Part shown: positions 15,472-23,667 of the stretch, one piece after another
Layout of the letters: every line of letters begins with the position of its first letter
Position numbering within the stretch: the first letter of the stretch is position 1
Source: Elusimicrobia bacterium RIFOXYB2_FULL_49_7
GTDB lineage: Bacteria > Fibrobacterota > OXYB2-FULL-49-7
Assembly (NCBI GenBank): GCA_001800515.1
Contig: MGVN01000213.1
Location: 3,694 to 29,015, forward strand
Direction: 5' to 3'
Length of the DNA: 25,322 bases
Program-made: the position numbers and the translations under genes
Notes under the pieces: model-generated
The model's input: the letters and a program-made list of their open reading frames with translations, nothing else
Told to the model about the DNA's origin: nothing
Database searches by the model: none

Positions 15472-16731
15472 ATGCCATTTACATTTATCCCTACTCTCTA
15501 CTTTTCTGAGGGCTTAGCCTACATTTTAGTCAACACGGTTTCAGTCATTCTATATAAAAAGATGGGCATTTCCAACACCTGGATCGGCCTGACCAGTTAT
15601 CTCTATCTGCCCTGGGTTCTTAAAATGCTTTGGGCGCCGGCGGTTGACCGCTTTGCCACCAAACGAAGTTGGGTTTTGGTGATGCAAGGTCTGATGGCTG
15701 CCCTTTTCCTGTGTTTTGCCTTTATGCTTTCCAAACAGACCAGTCTGAATCTTTTTTTTGTTTTCTCTATAGTTCTATTTTCTTTAGTTGCCTTTGTCTC
15801 TGCCACTCACGATATTGCAGCTGATGGTTTCTATATGCTTGCTCTGGACAACAAACAGCAGGCCTTTTTTGTCGGTATCCGCAGCTTCTTTTATCGGGTT
15901 TCCATGCTCTTTGGAACCGGTGTGCTGGTGGTCTTGGCGGGTCGGCTGGAAACCAGCCATACGGTTTCCTACAGTTGGATGAAGGTTTTTCTGATTGCAG
16001 GCGGGCTGTATGGGTTATTGGCCCTGTACCATCGGTTCATCCTGCCTAAGCTTGCTACTGACCATGCTTCCCGATCCGCAGATACGACAATCGTGAAAAA
16101 AACCTATTTTGTAGAAGTCTTTCGATCTTACTTTGCCCAACCCGGTGTGCTGCCGGTTATCTTTTTCATTCTGTTTTATCGTTTTGGAGAGTCTTTATTA
16201 TTGAAGATGGTTTCGCCCTTTCTATTGGATGGGAGGGGTGTGGGTGGTCTTGGCCTCACCACTGTGCAGGTGGGGTGGGTCTATGGCACCACGGGTCTGG
16301 TTTGTTTAATACTGGGTGGTATTACCGGCGGATGGCTTATATCCCGTTTCGGATTGAAGAAATGTCTCTGGCCCCTGGTTTTTTCCATTCATCTGCCTAA
16401 CTTATTTTATATCTATTTGTCCCACGCCTTTCCCGCCTTACCCGTGGTGTATGCTCTGGTGGCCGTGGAACAGTTCGGTTATGGCTTGGGCCTGACCGCC
16501 TTTACGGTGGTGATTCTCTATTTTGCCAAAGGGGAGTACAAAACTTCGCATTACGCCATTTCAACCGGTATCATGGCCCTTGGCATGATGGTACCGGGTA
16601 TGCTCAGCGGCTACTTACAGGAATCTTTGGGCTATTTCCACTTTTTTGTGGCAGCCACATTTCTGACTTTACCCGGAATTGTGTCCATCTTCTTTTTGCC
16701 GAAAGCGCTCCTTGCTCCGGTTGCAAAGTAA
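15472..16731 (+). CDS. AmpG/PAT-family major facilitator permease
   Basis: A 419-residue polytopic protein with about twelve hydrophobic segments. The N-terminal block IPTLYFSEGLAYILVNTVSVILYKKMGISNT is close to that of the PAT branch of MFS (AmpG muropeptide permeases and acetyl-CoA transporters). The loop after helix 2 has the branch's W.LKMLWAPAVDRFATKRSW pattern. AmpG-type proteins bring anhydromuropeptides from the periplasm into the cytoplasm for wall recycling, but no recycling gene is nearby, so the substrate is open. The ATG fits the family's start although no Shine-Dalgarno sequence precedes it. The gene is followed 73 nt later by the chorismate-synthase-like gene. Confidence 0.85.
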   Translation: MPFTFIPTLYFSEGLAYILVNTVSVILYKKMGISNTWIGLTSYLYLPWVLKMLWAPAVDRFATKRSWVLVMQGLMAALFLCFAFMLSKQTSLNLFFVFSIVLFSLVAFVSATHDIAADGFYMLALDNKQQAFFVGIRSFFYRVSMLFGTGVLVVLAGRLETSHTVSYSWMKVFLIAGGLYGLLALYHRFILPKLATDHASRSADTTIVKKTYFVEVFRSYFAQPGVLPVIFFILFYRFGESLLLKMVSPFLLDGRGVGGLGLTTVQVGWVYGTTGLVCLILGGITGGWLISRFGLKKCLWPLVFSIHLPNLFYIYLSHAFPALPVVYALVAVEQFGYGLGLTAFTVVILYFAKGEYKTSHYAISTGIMALGMMVPGMLSGYLQESLGYFHFFVAATFLTLPGIVSIFFLPKALLAPVAK

Positions 16732-16804
16732 AAAGAGTTACTCTCCAGTTGAATTGGCCTGGTTATTGGAATTATTTTTGTAGGAAATTATTACAGGAGG
16801 CAAT

Positions 16805-18136
16805 ATGGTCGGATGTCATCTGGGTCGAAATGTGCAACTGTCCATGGGCGGCGGTTCCTATCAGGAAGGGCTTACTGCGCTGGTTCAAGGTTTACCGGCC
16901 GGTCTTCCCTTAACGGAACAGGAAATTTACGGGGATTTGCTCCTTCGCAAACCCGGTGCAGACGAATTATCTTCCCCGCGCAAAGAACCCGACCTGCCTA
17001 TCCTTTATACGGGCCTAAATGCGGCCGATACCATTGAGAATGCAGGCAATGCCAACCACACGAACGGCACACCGCTGACCATCCTAATTCCCAATCTGGA
17101 TCGTCATTTCATCCACATCAAGCAATACCAGGATACCAACCGTACTCCCCGTCCGGGCCACGCCTCTTATGCCTCATTCATGAAATATGGCCCCTATGAT
17201 GATGCCATTGGCGCCGGGATATTCAGTGGTCGCTATACTGCGGCCATTGTGGCCGGTGGGTATGTGGCCAAGAAGATTCTCAAGAAACTGGGTGTCGAGG
17301 TCTTTGCCTTTGTACGCGAGGCTGCCGGTGTCCGTTGTCCGGAAATAGATGAAGAGACCATTCGGCAATACACGGATCGTTACAAAAAAATGCGTCATGA
17401 TTTTGATCCCTTTTACCAGCAGGTCTATGTATCGGGCCGGGTGAATATGGAGATGCGTTTCCTGGATAAGGCGCGCATTTTTGCGGAGATTGAACAGGAA
17501 ATCGATAAGATACGGGATAGCGCGGTTATCCCGAATGCCAAAGAGGTGATGGCCAAGTACAAGGTCCATCCGGTGTTGAACTGCCCCGACATGGAGGTCG
17601 CTGAGGAGATGGTGAAGGCGTGCAACCGTATTTGTGCTGCGGGTGATTCCAGCGGTGGGGTCGTGGAAGTGATGGCGACCGGTGTTCCGCCCGGTGTGGG
17701 AGAGCCTGTGTTTGACAAACTGGATGCGGAACTGGGCCGTATGCTCGGTATCGGTGCGGTTAAAGGGGTCGAAATCGGTGCCGGCTTTAAGGTCAAGGAT
17801 ATGACCGGCTCGCAAAGCAATGATATGATGAGTGCCGTCAAAGGAAAGGTGATTTTTGATTCCAATCATGCGGGCGGCATTACCGGCGGCCTCACCACAG
17901 GTCAGACTATTGTGGCCCGTTTGGCGGTTAAGTCAACGCCTACCATTGCAATCAAGCAGCATACTATTGATAAATATACCTTGGAGAATAAAAACCTGGA
18001 AGCCATAACCAGAAGGGATCCTACCATTGTTGCCCGTATCTGGCCGGTGGCAGAGAATTACACGGCCCTGGTCCTGCTGGATCATCTGATGATTCATCAT
18101 GGTTATCAGACCGTTCGGAAAATCGTGCAGGGATAA
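16805..18136 (+). CDS. Chorismate synthase-like protein with altered active site
   Basis: A 443-residue protein clearly of the AroC fold: PAGLPLT (31-37), RPGHASY (116-122), FSGRYTA (140-146), DSSGGVVEV (281-289), VGEPVFDKLDAEL (298-310), VKGVEIGAGF (319-328), GGITGGLTTGQ (357-367) and RRDP (403-406). In true AroC the N-terminal motif is GESHG, whose histidine is one of the two catalytic histidines. Here the aligned motif is GGSYQ (16-20), with tyrosine at 19. The second histidine (H119) and the C-terminal aspartate (D405) remain, but the GRHDP histidine is arginine. Family knowledge says loss of the first histidine strongly impairs chorismate formation, so a changed reaction or role is likely. 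AGGAGG (16795-16800) is an ideal ribosome site. It is longer than typical AroC (~360-390), with extra sequence around 150-260. Confidence 0.85.
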   Translation: MVGCHLGRNVQLSMGGGSYQEGLTALVQGLPAGLPLTEQEIYGDLLLRKPGADELSSPRKEPDLPILYTGLNAADTIENAGNANHTNGTPLTILIPNLDRHFIHIKQYQDTNRTPRPGHASYASFMKYGPYDDAIGAGIFSGRYTAAIVAGGYVAKKILKKLGVEVFAFVREAAGVRCPEIDEETIRQYTDRYKKMRHDFDPFYQQVYVSGRVNMEMRFLDKARIFAEIEQEIDKIRDSAVIPNAKEVMAKYKVHPVLNCPDMEVAEEMVKACNRICAAGDSSGGVVEVMATGVPPGVGEPVFDKLDAELGRMLGIGAVKGVEIGAGFKVKDMTGSQSNDMMSAVKGKVIFDSNHAGGITGGLTTGQTIVARLAVKSTPTIAIKQHTIDKYTLENKNLEAITRRDPTIVARIWPVAENYTALVLLDHLMIHHGYQTVRKIVQG

Positions 18137-18172
18137 TGATTCGGTCATATCCTGGGGCAATATCATGCCTAA

Positions 18173-18397
18173 GAGAGCGGACGGCGATGGCAAGGAGGTG
18201 AGCTTCAGTTCAAGATTTACGCTATCAACGGGCGGTTGATTCGCACCTTGTCTGCCAAGGCGGCAAACGGTTCCGCTGAAGTACGCTGGGATGGTCGGGA
18301 CATGAACCGTCGCAAGCTGAGCAGCGGGGTTTATGTTACGCGGGTTATGGCAGGAGAGACGATGCGGGAAGTGAAGCTGATTTTGGCCAAGTCATGA
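18173..18397 (+). pseudogene. Orphan FlgD-like/type-A sorting-domain remnant
   Basis: This open frame of 74 codons has no start codon in its useful part and is closed upstream by a stop (18170-18172). Its translation includes FKIYAINGRLIRTLS, then AEVRWDGRD, LSSGVYVTRV and a final VKLILAKS, exactly the plan of the C-terminal sorting modules of secreted proteins in this lineage (compare nt 1835-2086). The body of the parent gene is gone. It begins only 37 nt after the chorismate-synthase-like gene, so it is the 3' scrap of a secreted-protein gene left by a deletion or rearrangement. Confidence 0.75.
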
Positions 18398-18409
18398 AGT
18401 AATCAAACA

Positions 18410-18440
18410 CAAGCCGGGATACCTATCGGATTCCGGCTTG
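18410..18440 (-). terminator. Hairpin between convergent genes
   Basis: Arms CAAGCCGGGAT and ATTCCGGCTTG pair over 11 bp with one G-U and a 9-nt loop. On the minus strand the stem is followed by TGTTTGATT, and it lies 18 nt after the stop of the nitronate monooxygenase-like gene, so it most likely ends that transcript. It may also stop read-through from the plus strand. Confidence 0.6.
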
Positions 18441-18458
18441 TTCGGTATTAGGAATGAT

Positions 18459-19550
18459 TCAAAGCGTGGCTTTCATTTCCGTCATGAGTTCATTAATCAA
18501 TTCCTTGACGGAAACGATTTTATCGATGCGATGGACATTGCTTCCGGCCATGGCAAACCCTTTGTCCAAATCCCCATGGGAGGCGCTGGACAGCGCTTTG
18601 GCGATGCAGTAATTCACCTTGGAAGGATCGCAGGTGATGAGGCATTGATAAACACAGCCCACATCCATCTGTTTTCCCATGCTGATGTCTTTGACGAATT
18701 TGTTCGAGATCACCCTGCCCGGCATGCCGACCGGACTTTGAATAATGACGATGTCTTCCTTTTTTGCCTTCAGATAAGCTTCTTTGTATTTGATGGAAAC
18801 ATCGCATTCGTGCGTACAGACAAAACGGGTAGCCATTTGGACGCCACTGGCACCCAGATGAATCATGTTGGAAATGTCTCGGCCGCTGTAGACGCCGCCG
18901 GCGGCAAAGACGGGAATTTTGGAGTCTGCGGTTGCGAATTCCTTGGCCACGGCAATGACTTCCACCAGGATTTTTTCCAGGTTGAAATGAGCGCTGTCGC
19001 TGAGTTCTTTGTGGCTATAACCCAGATGTCCGCCGGCCAGGGGGCCTTCCACCACGATACCATCCGGAAGACGTCCGTATTTTCTTTGCCATACACCGCA
19101 GATAAGACGTGCCGCGCGGGCGGATGAGACAATCGGAACCAGTTTGGTGTGTGTGTTTTTTACATAGGAGGGAAGCTTGATCGGCAGGCCGGCTCCTGAA
19201 ATGATCACATCCACCTTTTCCTGTTGTGCGGCATCGACCAGATCTTCATAATTGGTCAACGCACACATGATGTTGACGCCAAAGGGTTTTTGGGTCTTGG
19301 CACGGGTTTGGTGAATGATGTCAACGAACGTGTTGCGTGAACGTTCTTTGTAATCATGTTCCACCATATTTTGCTGGTCCAGTCCCAGTCCCACGGCGGC
19401 GATGATCCCAAGCGCCCCTTCATTTGAGACTGCGGAAGCCAGGGAATAAGAAGAAACCCGGACTCCCATGCCGCCCTGGATGATGGGAATCGGAAAGAAT
19501 AAATCCTTTAAATAAAAGCCTTGAACATTATTGTTTCCGGAATGTTGCAC
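18459..19550 (-). CDS. Nitronate monooxygenase-like FMN-dependent oxidoreductase
   Basis: A 363-residue TIM-barrel flavoprotein. Motifs in order: IIQGGMGV (23-30, flavin-binding start), NEGALGIIAA (43-52), EGPLAGGHLG (168-177, with H175), FAAGGVYSGRDI (215-226) and GASGVQMATRFV (233-244). These are typical of the 2-nitropropane dioxygenase/nitronate monooxygenase family, which also includes FabK enoyl-ACP reductases; a FabK-type role cannot be excluded. A cysteine cluster near the C terminus (C299, C303, C307, C315) occurs in many anaerobe members and may bind a metal or be structural. The start is a GTG with a weak ribosome site. It is divergent from the malic enzyme gene. Confidence 0.85.
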   Translation of the reverse strand: MQHSGNNNVQGFYLKDLFFPIPIIQGGMGVRVSSYSLASAVSNEGALGIIAAVGLGLDQQNMVEHDYKERSRNTFVDIIHQTRAKTQKPFGVNIMCALTNYEDLVDAAQQEKVDVIISGAGLPIKLPSYVKNTHTKLVPIVSSARAARLICGVWQRKYGRLPDGIVVEGPLAGGHLGYSHKELSDSAHFNLEKILVEVIAVAKEFATADSKIPVFAAGGVYSGRDISNMIHLGASGVQMATRFVCTHECDVSIKYKEAYLKAKKEDIVIIQSPVGMPGRVISNKFVKDISMGKQMDVGCVYQCLITCDPSKVNYCIAKALSSASHGDLDKGFAMAGSNVHRIDKIVSVKELINELMTEMKATL

Positions 19551-19631
19551 GCAATGGCCCCCGCCGAGTTAAGGTGTCTCGTATTTTTTCTTTTCCAGTC
19601 TGCACGGAGGGAACGTACTCGCTGGTAGGGA

Positions 19632-19662
19632 TTGAATACGAAAAATATGTATAGAGTACAAT
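19632..19662 (+). promoter_or_regulatory. Candidate promoter and long leader of the malic enzyme gene
   Basis: TTGAAT (19632-19637) and TACAAT (19657-19662) are separated by 19 bp, longer than ideal. Transcription from here would leave a leader of about 130 nt. In it AGGATAAAA (19689-19697) can pair perfectly with TTTTATCCT (19751-19759). Confidence 0.35.
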
Positions 19663-19798
19663 ATACATTATCGTGGCCTCAAAGGAGCAGGATAAAACCC
19701 ATTTTTGTATCAGGATTTTCAGGTTGAAGCGGAAGCCCGGGAATGCCTATTTTTATCCTTTCTCACAAACGGCAACCCCATCCAAGGAGTATCTTGTT

Positions 19799-21238
19799 AT
19801 GCAAAAGACCACGTCACCCGGCTTTTCTCTCATCATCCGGCTTGAAATACGCAACCAGCCCGGCATGCTTTCCCGTGTTCTTTCTGAAATTGCCGGAGCG
19901 GGCGGCGACATGGATGCCGTGGATATTGTGGGGTTTAAGAAGGGGGTCATTGTTCGGGAATTGACCATCAATGCTTATGATGAGGAGCATGAAAAAGAGA
20001 TTGTCAGTTTATTCAAGAAGATTGATGGTGTCCGGGTGGTATCGGTTTTTGATCGTATTTTCCATGCCCACATGGGAGGCAAACTCGATGTGGTCTCGCG
20101 TGGCCCTCTCAATGATCAGCGTGACCTTTCCCGTACCTACACGCCGGGCGTGGCTCGCGTCTCCTTGGCTATTCATCGGAAACCGGAACTGGTCTATCAT
20201 ATGACCATGAAGAAGAATATGGTAGCCGTGGTCACGGATGGGACAGCGGTTTTAGGACTCGGCAACATTGGACCCGCAGCCGCACTTCCGGTCATGGAGG
20301 GCAAAGCAGCGCTTTTCAAACGGTTCGGCAATGTCAATGCCTTTCCTATCTGTTTAAATACCACGGACTCGGATGAAATTGTGGAGACGGTGAAGCGAAT
20401 CGCCGTGGGATTCGGCGGAATCAACCTGGAGGATATATCCGCTCCGCGCTGTTTTGAGATAGAAGAACGGTTGGAGCGGGAACTCGATATTCCCGTCTTT
20501 CATGACGATCAGCATGGGACGGCGATAGTGGTCCTGGCGGCACTCTTAAATTCGGTTAAGCTGACCGGACGCAAGCTTCCGGATATCAAAGTGGTGGTGA
20601 ATGGGGCTGGAGCGGCAGGGATGGCGTGTACCCGTCTTATGCAGGAAGCGGGGGTTCGGAACATCATCCTATGCGATACCGCAGGCGCTCTTTATCCCGA
20701 CAGACCGAACAATATGAATCCCATTAAGATCGACATGGCCAAGCGAACGAATCCGAACCGCGAACAGGGAGTGCTGGCCCAGGTTATCCGGCAAGCGGAC
20801 CTTTTTGTCGGTGTGTCCGGTCCGGGTACGCTGACGACTGATGCGGTGCGTTCCATGGCACCGTCACCCATTGTTTTTGCCCTGGCCAATCCGGTACCTG
20901 AAATCATGCCCGAAGAGATTTATGATGTGCCGGGAGTCATCATCGCAACCGGTCGGTCGGATTATCCGAACCAAATCAATAATGTGCTCTGTTTTCCCGG
21001 TCTTTTCCGCGGGGCGCTTGATTGTCACGCGAGTTCCATCAATACGGCCATGAAGTTGAAGGCAGCGCATACCCTGGCGGATATTGTGGGAGAAGAACGT
21101 CTTTCTCCCGACTATATCATTCCGAGTGTTTTTGATCCGGCGGTGGCGCCTGCCGTGGCTAAAGCGGTTCAGGAGGAGGCGGCGCGGAGCGGGGTGGCGC
21201 GGAAGATGTCTGCAGACATGCCGGTGGATATGGTCTGA
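19799..21238 (+). CDS. NAD(P)-dependent malic enzyme with N-terminal ACT domain
   Basis: This 480-residue protein catalyses oxidative decarboxylation of malate to pyruvate. I chose ATG 19799 because AAGGAG (19784-19789) precedes it; an in-frame GTG at 19673 would add 42 unrelated-looking residues. Residues ~9-88 form an ACT ligand-binding domain (RLEIRNQPGMLSRVLSEIAGAGG), commonly an amino-acid-responsive allosteric site. The catalytic domain has RTYTPGVA (Y114), MEGKAALFK (K169), metal-binding E211/D212 in NLEDISAP, and HDDQHGT (235-241). The Rossmann GAGAAG (269-274) follows, with the ANPVPEI and YPNQINN blocks near the end. ACT fusion is known in some malic enzymes. The end is 8 nt from the convergent PiT gene. 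Confidence 0.93.
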   Translation: MQKTTSPGFSLIIRLEIRNQPGMLSRVLSEIAGAGGDMDAVDIVGFKKGVIVRELTINAYDEEHEKEIVSLFKKIDGVRVVSVFDRIFHAHMGGKLDVVSRGPLNDQRDLSRTYTPGVARVSLAIHRKPELVYHMTMKKNMVAVVTDGTAVLGLGNIGPAAALPVMEGKAALFKRFGNVNAFPICLNTTDSDEIVETVKRIAVGFGGINLEDISAPRCFEIEERLERELDIPVFHDDQHGTAIVVLAALLNSVKLTGRKLPDIKVVVNGAGAAGMACTRLMQEAGVRNIILCDTAGALYPDRPNNMNPIKIDMAKRTNPNREQGVLAQVIRQADLFVGVSGPGTLTTDAVRSMAPSPIVFALANPVPEIMPEEIYDVPGVIIATGRSDYPNQINNVLCFPGLFRGALDCHASSINTAMKLKAAHTLADIVGEERLSPDYIIPSVFDPAVAPAVAKAVQEEAARSGVARKMSADMPVDMV

Positions 21239-21246
21239 CCGTTTTT

Positions 21247-22263
21247 TTACCCGGCCATGTTGACAAAGATAAGATAGACCAGTGCGCCGCAGAGCGCGGT
21301 GGCCGGAATAGTGAGAAACCAGGCCCACATAATCCGCCGGGCAGTGACCCATCGTACCTTACCTGCGTTCTGTACTGCTCCAATGCCCATAATGGAACCG
21401 GAAATGACGTGTGTGGTGGAAACCGGAATGCCGAAGTGCGAGGTTCCCATCAGGACAAAGGCCGAAGCCGTTCCTGAACAGAATCCTTCAAATTCCCGGA
21501 TTTTCGTGATGCTGGTGCCCATGGTCTTGACGATGCGCCATCCTCCGAACACGGTTCCCAGGGAGATGGCCGAATAAGCGGCCAGAACCACCCAATTGTC
21601 TATCTGGCCGGTCTTAAAAGAATCGCTGACACCGCCCACCCATAGGGCCAGAGCAATGATGCCCATGGTTTTCTGGGCATCATTAGTGCCATGACCCACA
21701 CTGGCGAAAAGAGCGGAGATGAGTTGCAGTCGTTTAAAGATTTTTTTTGACTTCTGGGGATGGCTTTTGCGGGATATCCAAATCGCCAGGGTGGTGAAGA
21801 CGGCGGCGCTGACCATCCCAATGAGCGGTGCCAGAATGATAAAGGCGAAAATCTTCAAGACACCGGACCAGAGGACCACCTTGACACCCGCTGCAGCGAT
21901 ACCGCTGCCGATGAGTCCGCCGATCAGGGCATGTGAACTGGAGGTGGGTAATCCCAAGAGCCAAGTCAGGATGTTCCACAGACAGGCGCCGGTCAGGGTG
22001 GCCAACAGCAGGAGCAGCGGGGCTGGGACCGCTTCGATCGTGATGACCCCTTTACCCACCATTTTTGCCACGGCTAAACCGAAAAAGAAATAGCCGATAA
22101 AGTTGGCGGAGCCGGACATCAGTACGGCCTGAAAGGGGGTGAGGGTCCGAGAAACCACTACCGTGGCAATGGAATTGGCGGCATCATGAAAACCGTTCAG
22201 GAAGTCGAATAGGAGCGCTAAGCCCACTACAATAAGGACGAGGGTGTGAGTGTCCAGTAGCAT
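21247..22263 (-). CDS. PiT-family inorganic phosphate transporter
   Basis: A 338-residue inner-membrane protein with about ten hydrophobic segments. It carries the two inverted-repeat signatures of PiT: FLNGFHDAANS (21-31) and GHGTNDAQKTMG (190-201), with the aspartates that bind the cation and phosphate. A further motif, GLPTSSSHALIGGLIGSG (104-121), recurs in altered form near the C terminus (GIPVSTTHVISGSIMG). It imports metal-phosphate complexes driven by protons or sodium. It starts 2 nt after the stop of the PhoU-like gene, so the two are co-translated. Its length is complete for the short bacterial PiT class. Confidence 0.95.
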   Translation of the reverse strand: MLLDTHTLVLIVVGLALLFDFLNGFHDAANSIATVVVSRTLTPFQAVLMSGSANFIGYFFFGLAVAKMVGKGVITIEAVPAPLLLLLATLTGACLWNILTWLLGLPTSSSHALIGGLIGSGIAAAGVKVVLWSGVLKIFAFIILAPLIGMVSAAVFTTLAIWISRKSHPQKSKKIFKRLQLISALFASVGHGTNDAQKTMGIIALALWVGGVSDSFKTGQIDNWVVLAAYSAISLGTVFGGWRIVKTMGTSITKIREFEGFCSGTASAFVLMGTSHFGIPVSTTHVISGSIMGIGAVQNAGKVRWVTARRIMWAWFLTIPATALCGALVYLIFVNMAG

Positions 22264-22265
22264 GT

Positions 22266-22910
22266 TTATCCGTTTTTGACCATGATTCCACGGGCGAATT
22301 TGCCAAGGTAATCTATGGAATCCACGATGTTTTCAAGATGCTCGTACACTTCCTTAAATTTGATGACATCGACCGGTGAGGCACCGCCGCTGAAGAGCTC
22401 GGCCATGGAGATATGGAAGAGATAGTCGCCCCGGTTTTCAAGCTCGTGCATTTTACGGACAATGGGGAGGAGATCTTCCTTGGTTTCCAGCATGCCCATC
22501 AACCGGCGTGCTTCTTCGGCCAGAGTCAGAATGATGTCCGCGAAATTGATGACGTTTTTCGGTACCTTGCGGATTCCGTACACTTCGAATTTTTGACTGA
22601 TGCTGTTTAGGATATCCAGGGAACGGTCAATATTCACGGTCATGGAGTGGATATCTTCCCGGTCCAGCGGGGTGATGAAGGTGCGGTGCAATTCGGTAAT
22701 GATGTTTCCCTCAATGTCATCTCCTCGTTCTTCGCATTCCTTGATGGTCGCCAGTCTTTTGCGAAACTCATCGTCTGATAAGCCATCCAGTTTGGATACA
22801 AACTCTTTGAATAGGAGAGCGCCTTCAATCAGCACATCCGCCTGCGCATTCAGATAGGTGAAGAATTTGATTTCGCGGGGAAGCAGAATGTCGAGAAATC
22901 GTAACCGCAT
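22266..22910 (-). CDS. DUF47/PhoU-like phosphate transport regulator
   Basis: A 214-residue, almost all-helical protein of the DUF47 family (PhoU relatives). An early FLPREIKFFTYL block is followed by a central KECEERGDDIEGNIITELHRTFITPLDREDIHSM block. The second three-helix half has HELENRGDYLFHISMAELF. The repeated E...D/E..D clusters are the metal-binding type seen in PhoU. Such genes nearly always lie directly next to PiT transporters, as here, and are thought to modulate the transporter. GAGGAGAG precedes the ATG. I see no convincing Pho box upstream. Confidence 0.93.
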   Translation of the reverse strand: MRLRFLDILLPREIKFFTYLNAQADVLIEGALLFKEFVSKLDGLSDDEFRKRLATIKECEERGDDIEGNIITELHRTFITPLDREDIHSMTVNIDRSLDILNSISQKFEVYGIRKVPKNVINFADIILTLAEEARRLMGMLETKEDLLPIVRKMHELENRGDYLFHISMAELFSGGASPVDVIKFKEVYEHLENIVDSIDYLGKFARGIMVKNG

Positions 22911-23241
22911 ACTTTCTCTCCTCTATAAAAGGGTCGGCGAATAGGTGGTATGGAACAGAAGAAAATAGTTTTTGCTAAACGAATATGTCGAATGATTTAC
23001 AAACATATTACAATTAAATTATAAAGGCGATATGTCCCGTTCCATGTGGAATTTAAAGAAAAAATTGCCATAATAGCTCAAATTTTCCTCCGACATGGGC
23101 AGTGCGATTTTCGTAACAACCTGAAAATAATGAGGATAGGCTAATCTTCAAAAAGTGGTACGTACATTGCAAAAACAACGATGTGAATTACGACATTAGC
23201 CATCTATTTCAATGAATGGACATTATAAATAGGGGAAAATT
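22911..23241 (+). other. Divergent intergenic region, no gene seen
   Basis: These 331 nt separate the phosphate operon (minus) and the MerR gene (plus). The stretch is AT-rich and both strands have stops in all frames at short intervals. A TATAAA (23224-23229) precedes the MerR start but lies very close to the ATG and has no matching -35. The palindrome GTACGTAC (23158-23165) is present. Both promoters must be here, but I cannot place them with confidence, and I see no riboswitch or small RNA signature. Confidence 0.5.
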
Positions 23242-23610
23242 ATGACGACCACTGAAACGTTGCTGAGTATCGGGGATGTCTCCCGTTTTCTAAATGTGCC
23301 GACTCACACCATTCGATACTGGGAAAAGGAATTCCGCGATTTTCTAAGTCCTTCGCGTACGGTAGGGCATCAGCGGCGCTACACGGATGAGGATGTCCGG
23401 AAGATTCGTGATATCATGCGGCTACTTAAAAATGAAGGGTACAGTATCGCCGGGGCGCGCAAAATTCTGGAACTCAAACACAAGCGTGGGGTGAGCCTTC
23501 CGGAAGGAGTTAATCAGCCGGTATCCGATGAGGTGGCCCAGAAGATTGTGGATATCATCAAAGCGCAGTTTCATATGGCGCCTGTGGAAGAAAAAAGTGC
23601 TGTTGCATAA
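23242..23610 (+). CDS. MerR-family transcriptional regulator
   Basis: A 122-residue protein with an N-terminal winged helix-turn-helix: LLSIGDVSRFLNVPTHTIRYWEKEF (7-31), the wing with HQRRYTDEDVRKI (43-55), then helices RLLKNEGYSIAGARKIL. Past residue ~75 it has only a short helix and no cysteine or ligand-binding effector domain, so it belongs to the short MerR-like class. AGGGG (23231-23235) is the ribosome site. Its targets are unknown; the glycosyltransferase gene starts 57 nt downstream and may be co-transcribed. Confidence 0.9.
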   Translation: MTTTETLLSIGDVSRFLNVPTHTIRYWEKEFRDFLSPSRTVGHQRRYTDEDVRKIRDIMRLLKNEGYSIAGARKILELKHKRGVSLPEGVNQPVSDEVAQKIVDIIKAQFHMAPVEEKSAVA

Positions 23611-23634
23611 AACAAGATATAAATAATATGTTAA

Positions 23635-23659
23635 CTCTGTGAAAAATCACAGAGGAGAG
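23635..23659 (+). promoter_or_regulatory. Perfect hairpin overlapping the glycosyltransferase ribosome site
   Basis: CTCTGTGA (23635-23642) and TCACAGAG (23647-23654) form an 8-bp stem with an AAAA loop. The right arm runs into the Shine-Dalgarno AGAGGAGAG (23651-23659). There is no T-run after it, so it is not a typical terminator. It could partly mask the ribosome site of the TTG-initiated gene that follows. Confidence 0.45.
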
Positions 23660-23667
23660 CGCCCCTT

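Noticed and set aside
17174..17869. A 231-codon open frame on the minus strand
   Set aside because: It is antisense to the strongly conserved chorismate-synthase-like gene; histidine-rich, compositionally odd and without motifs.
18198..18458. Possibility that the sorting-domain fragment belongs to the chorismate-synthase-like protein by read-through or frameshift
   Set aside because: The upstream protein is cytoplasmic and complete. Several stops intervene, no slippery sequence is visible, and a sorting tag would make no sense on it.
18438..19127. A 229-codon open frame on the plus strand
   Set aside because: It is a shadow of the nitronate monooxygenase-like gene on the other strand; the translation is H/G/D/F-rich with no recognisable fold.
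23158..23196. GTACGTAC palindrome and ATGT...ACAT arms upstream of the MerR gene as an operator
   Set aside because: The arms are only 4 bp and do not sit between clear -35 and -10 elements as MerR operators do; chance is likely.
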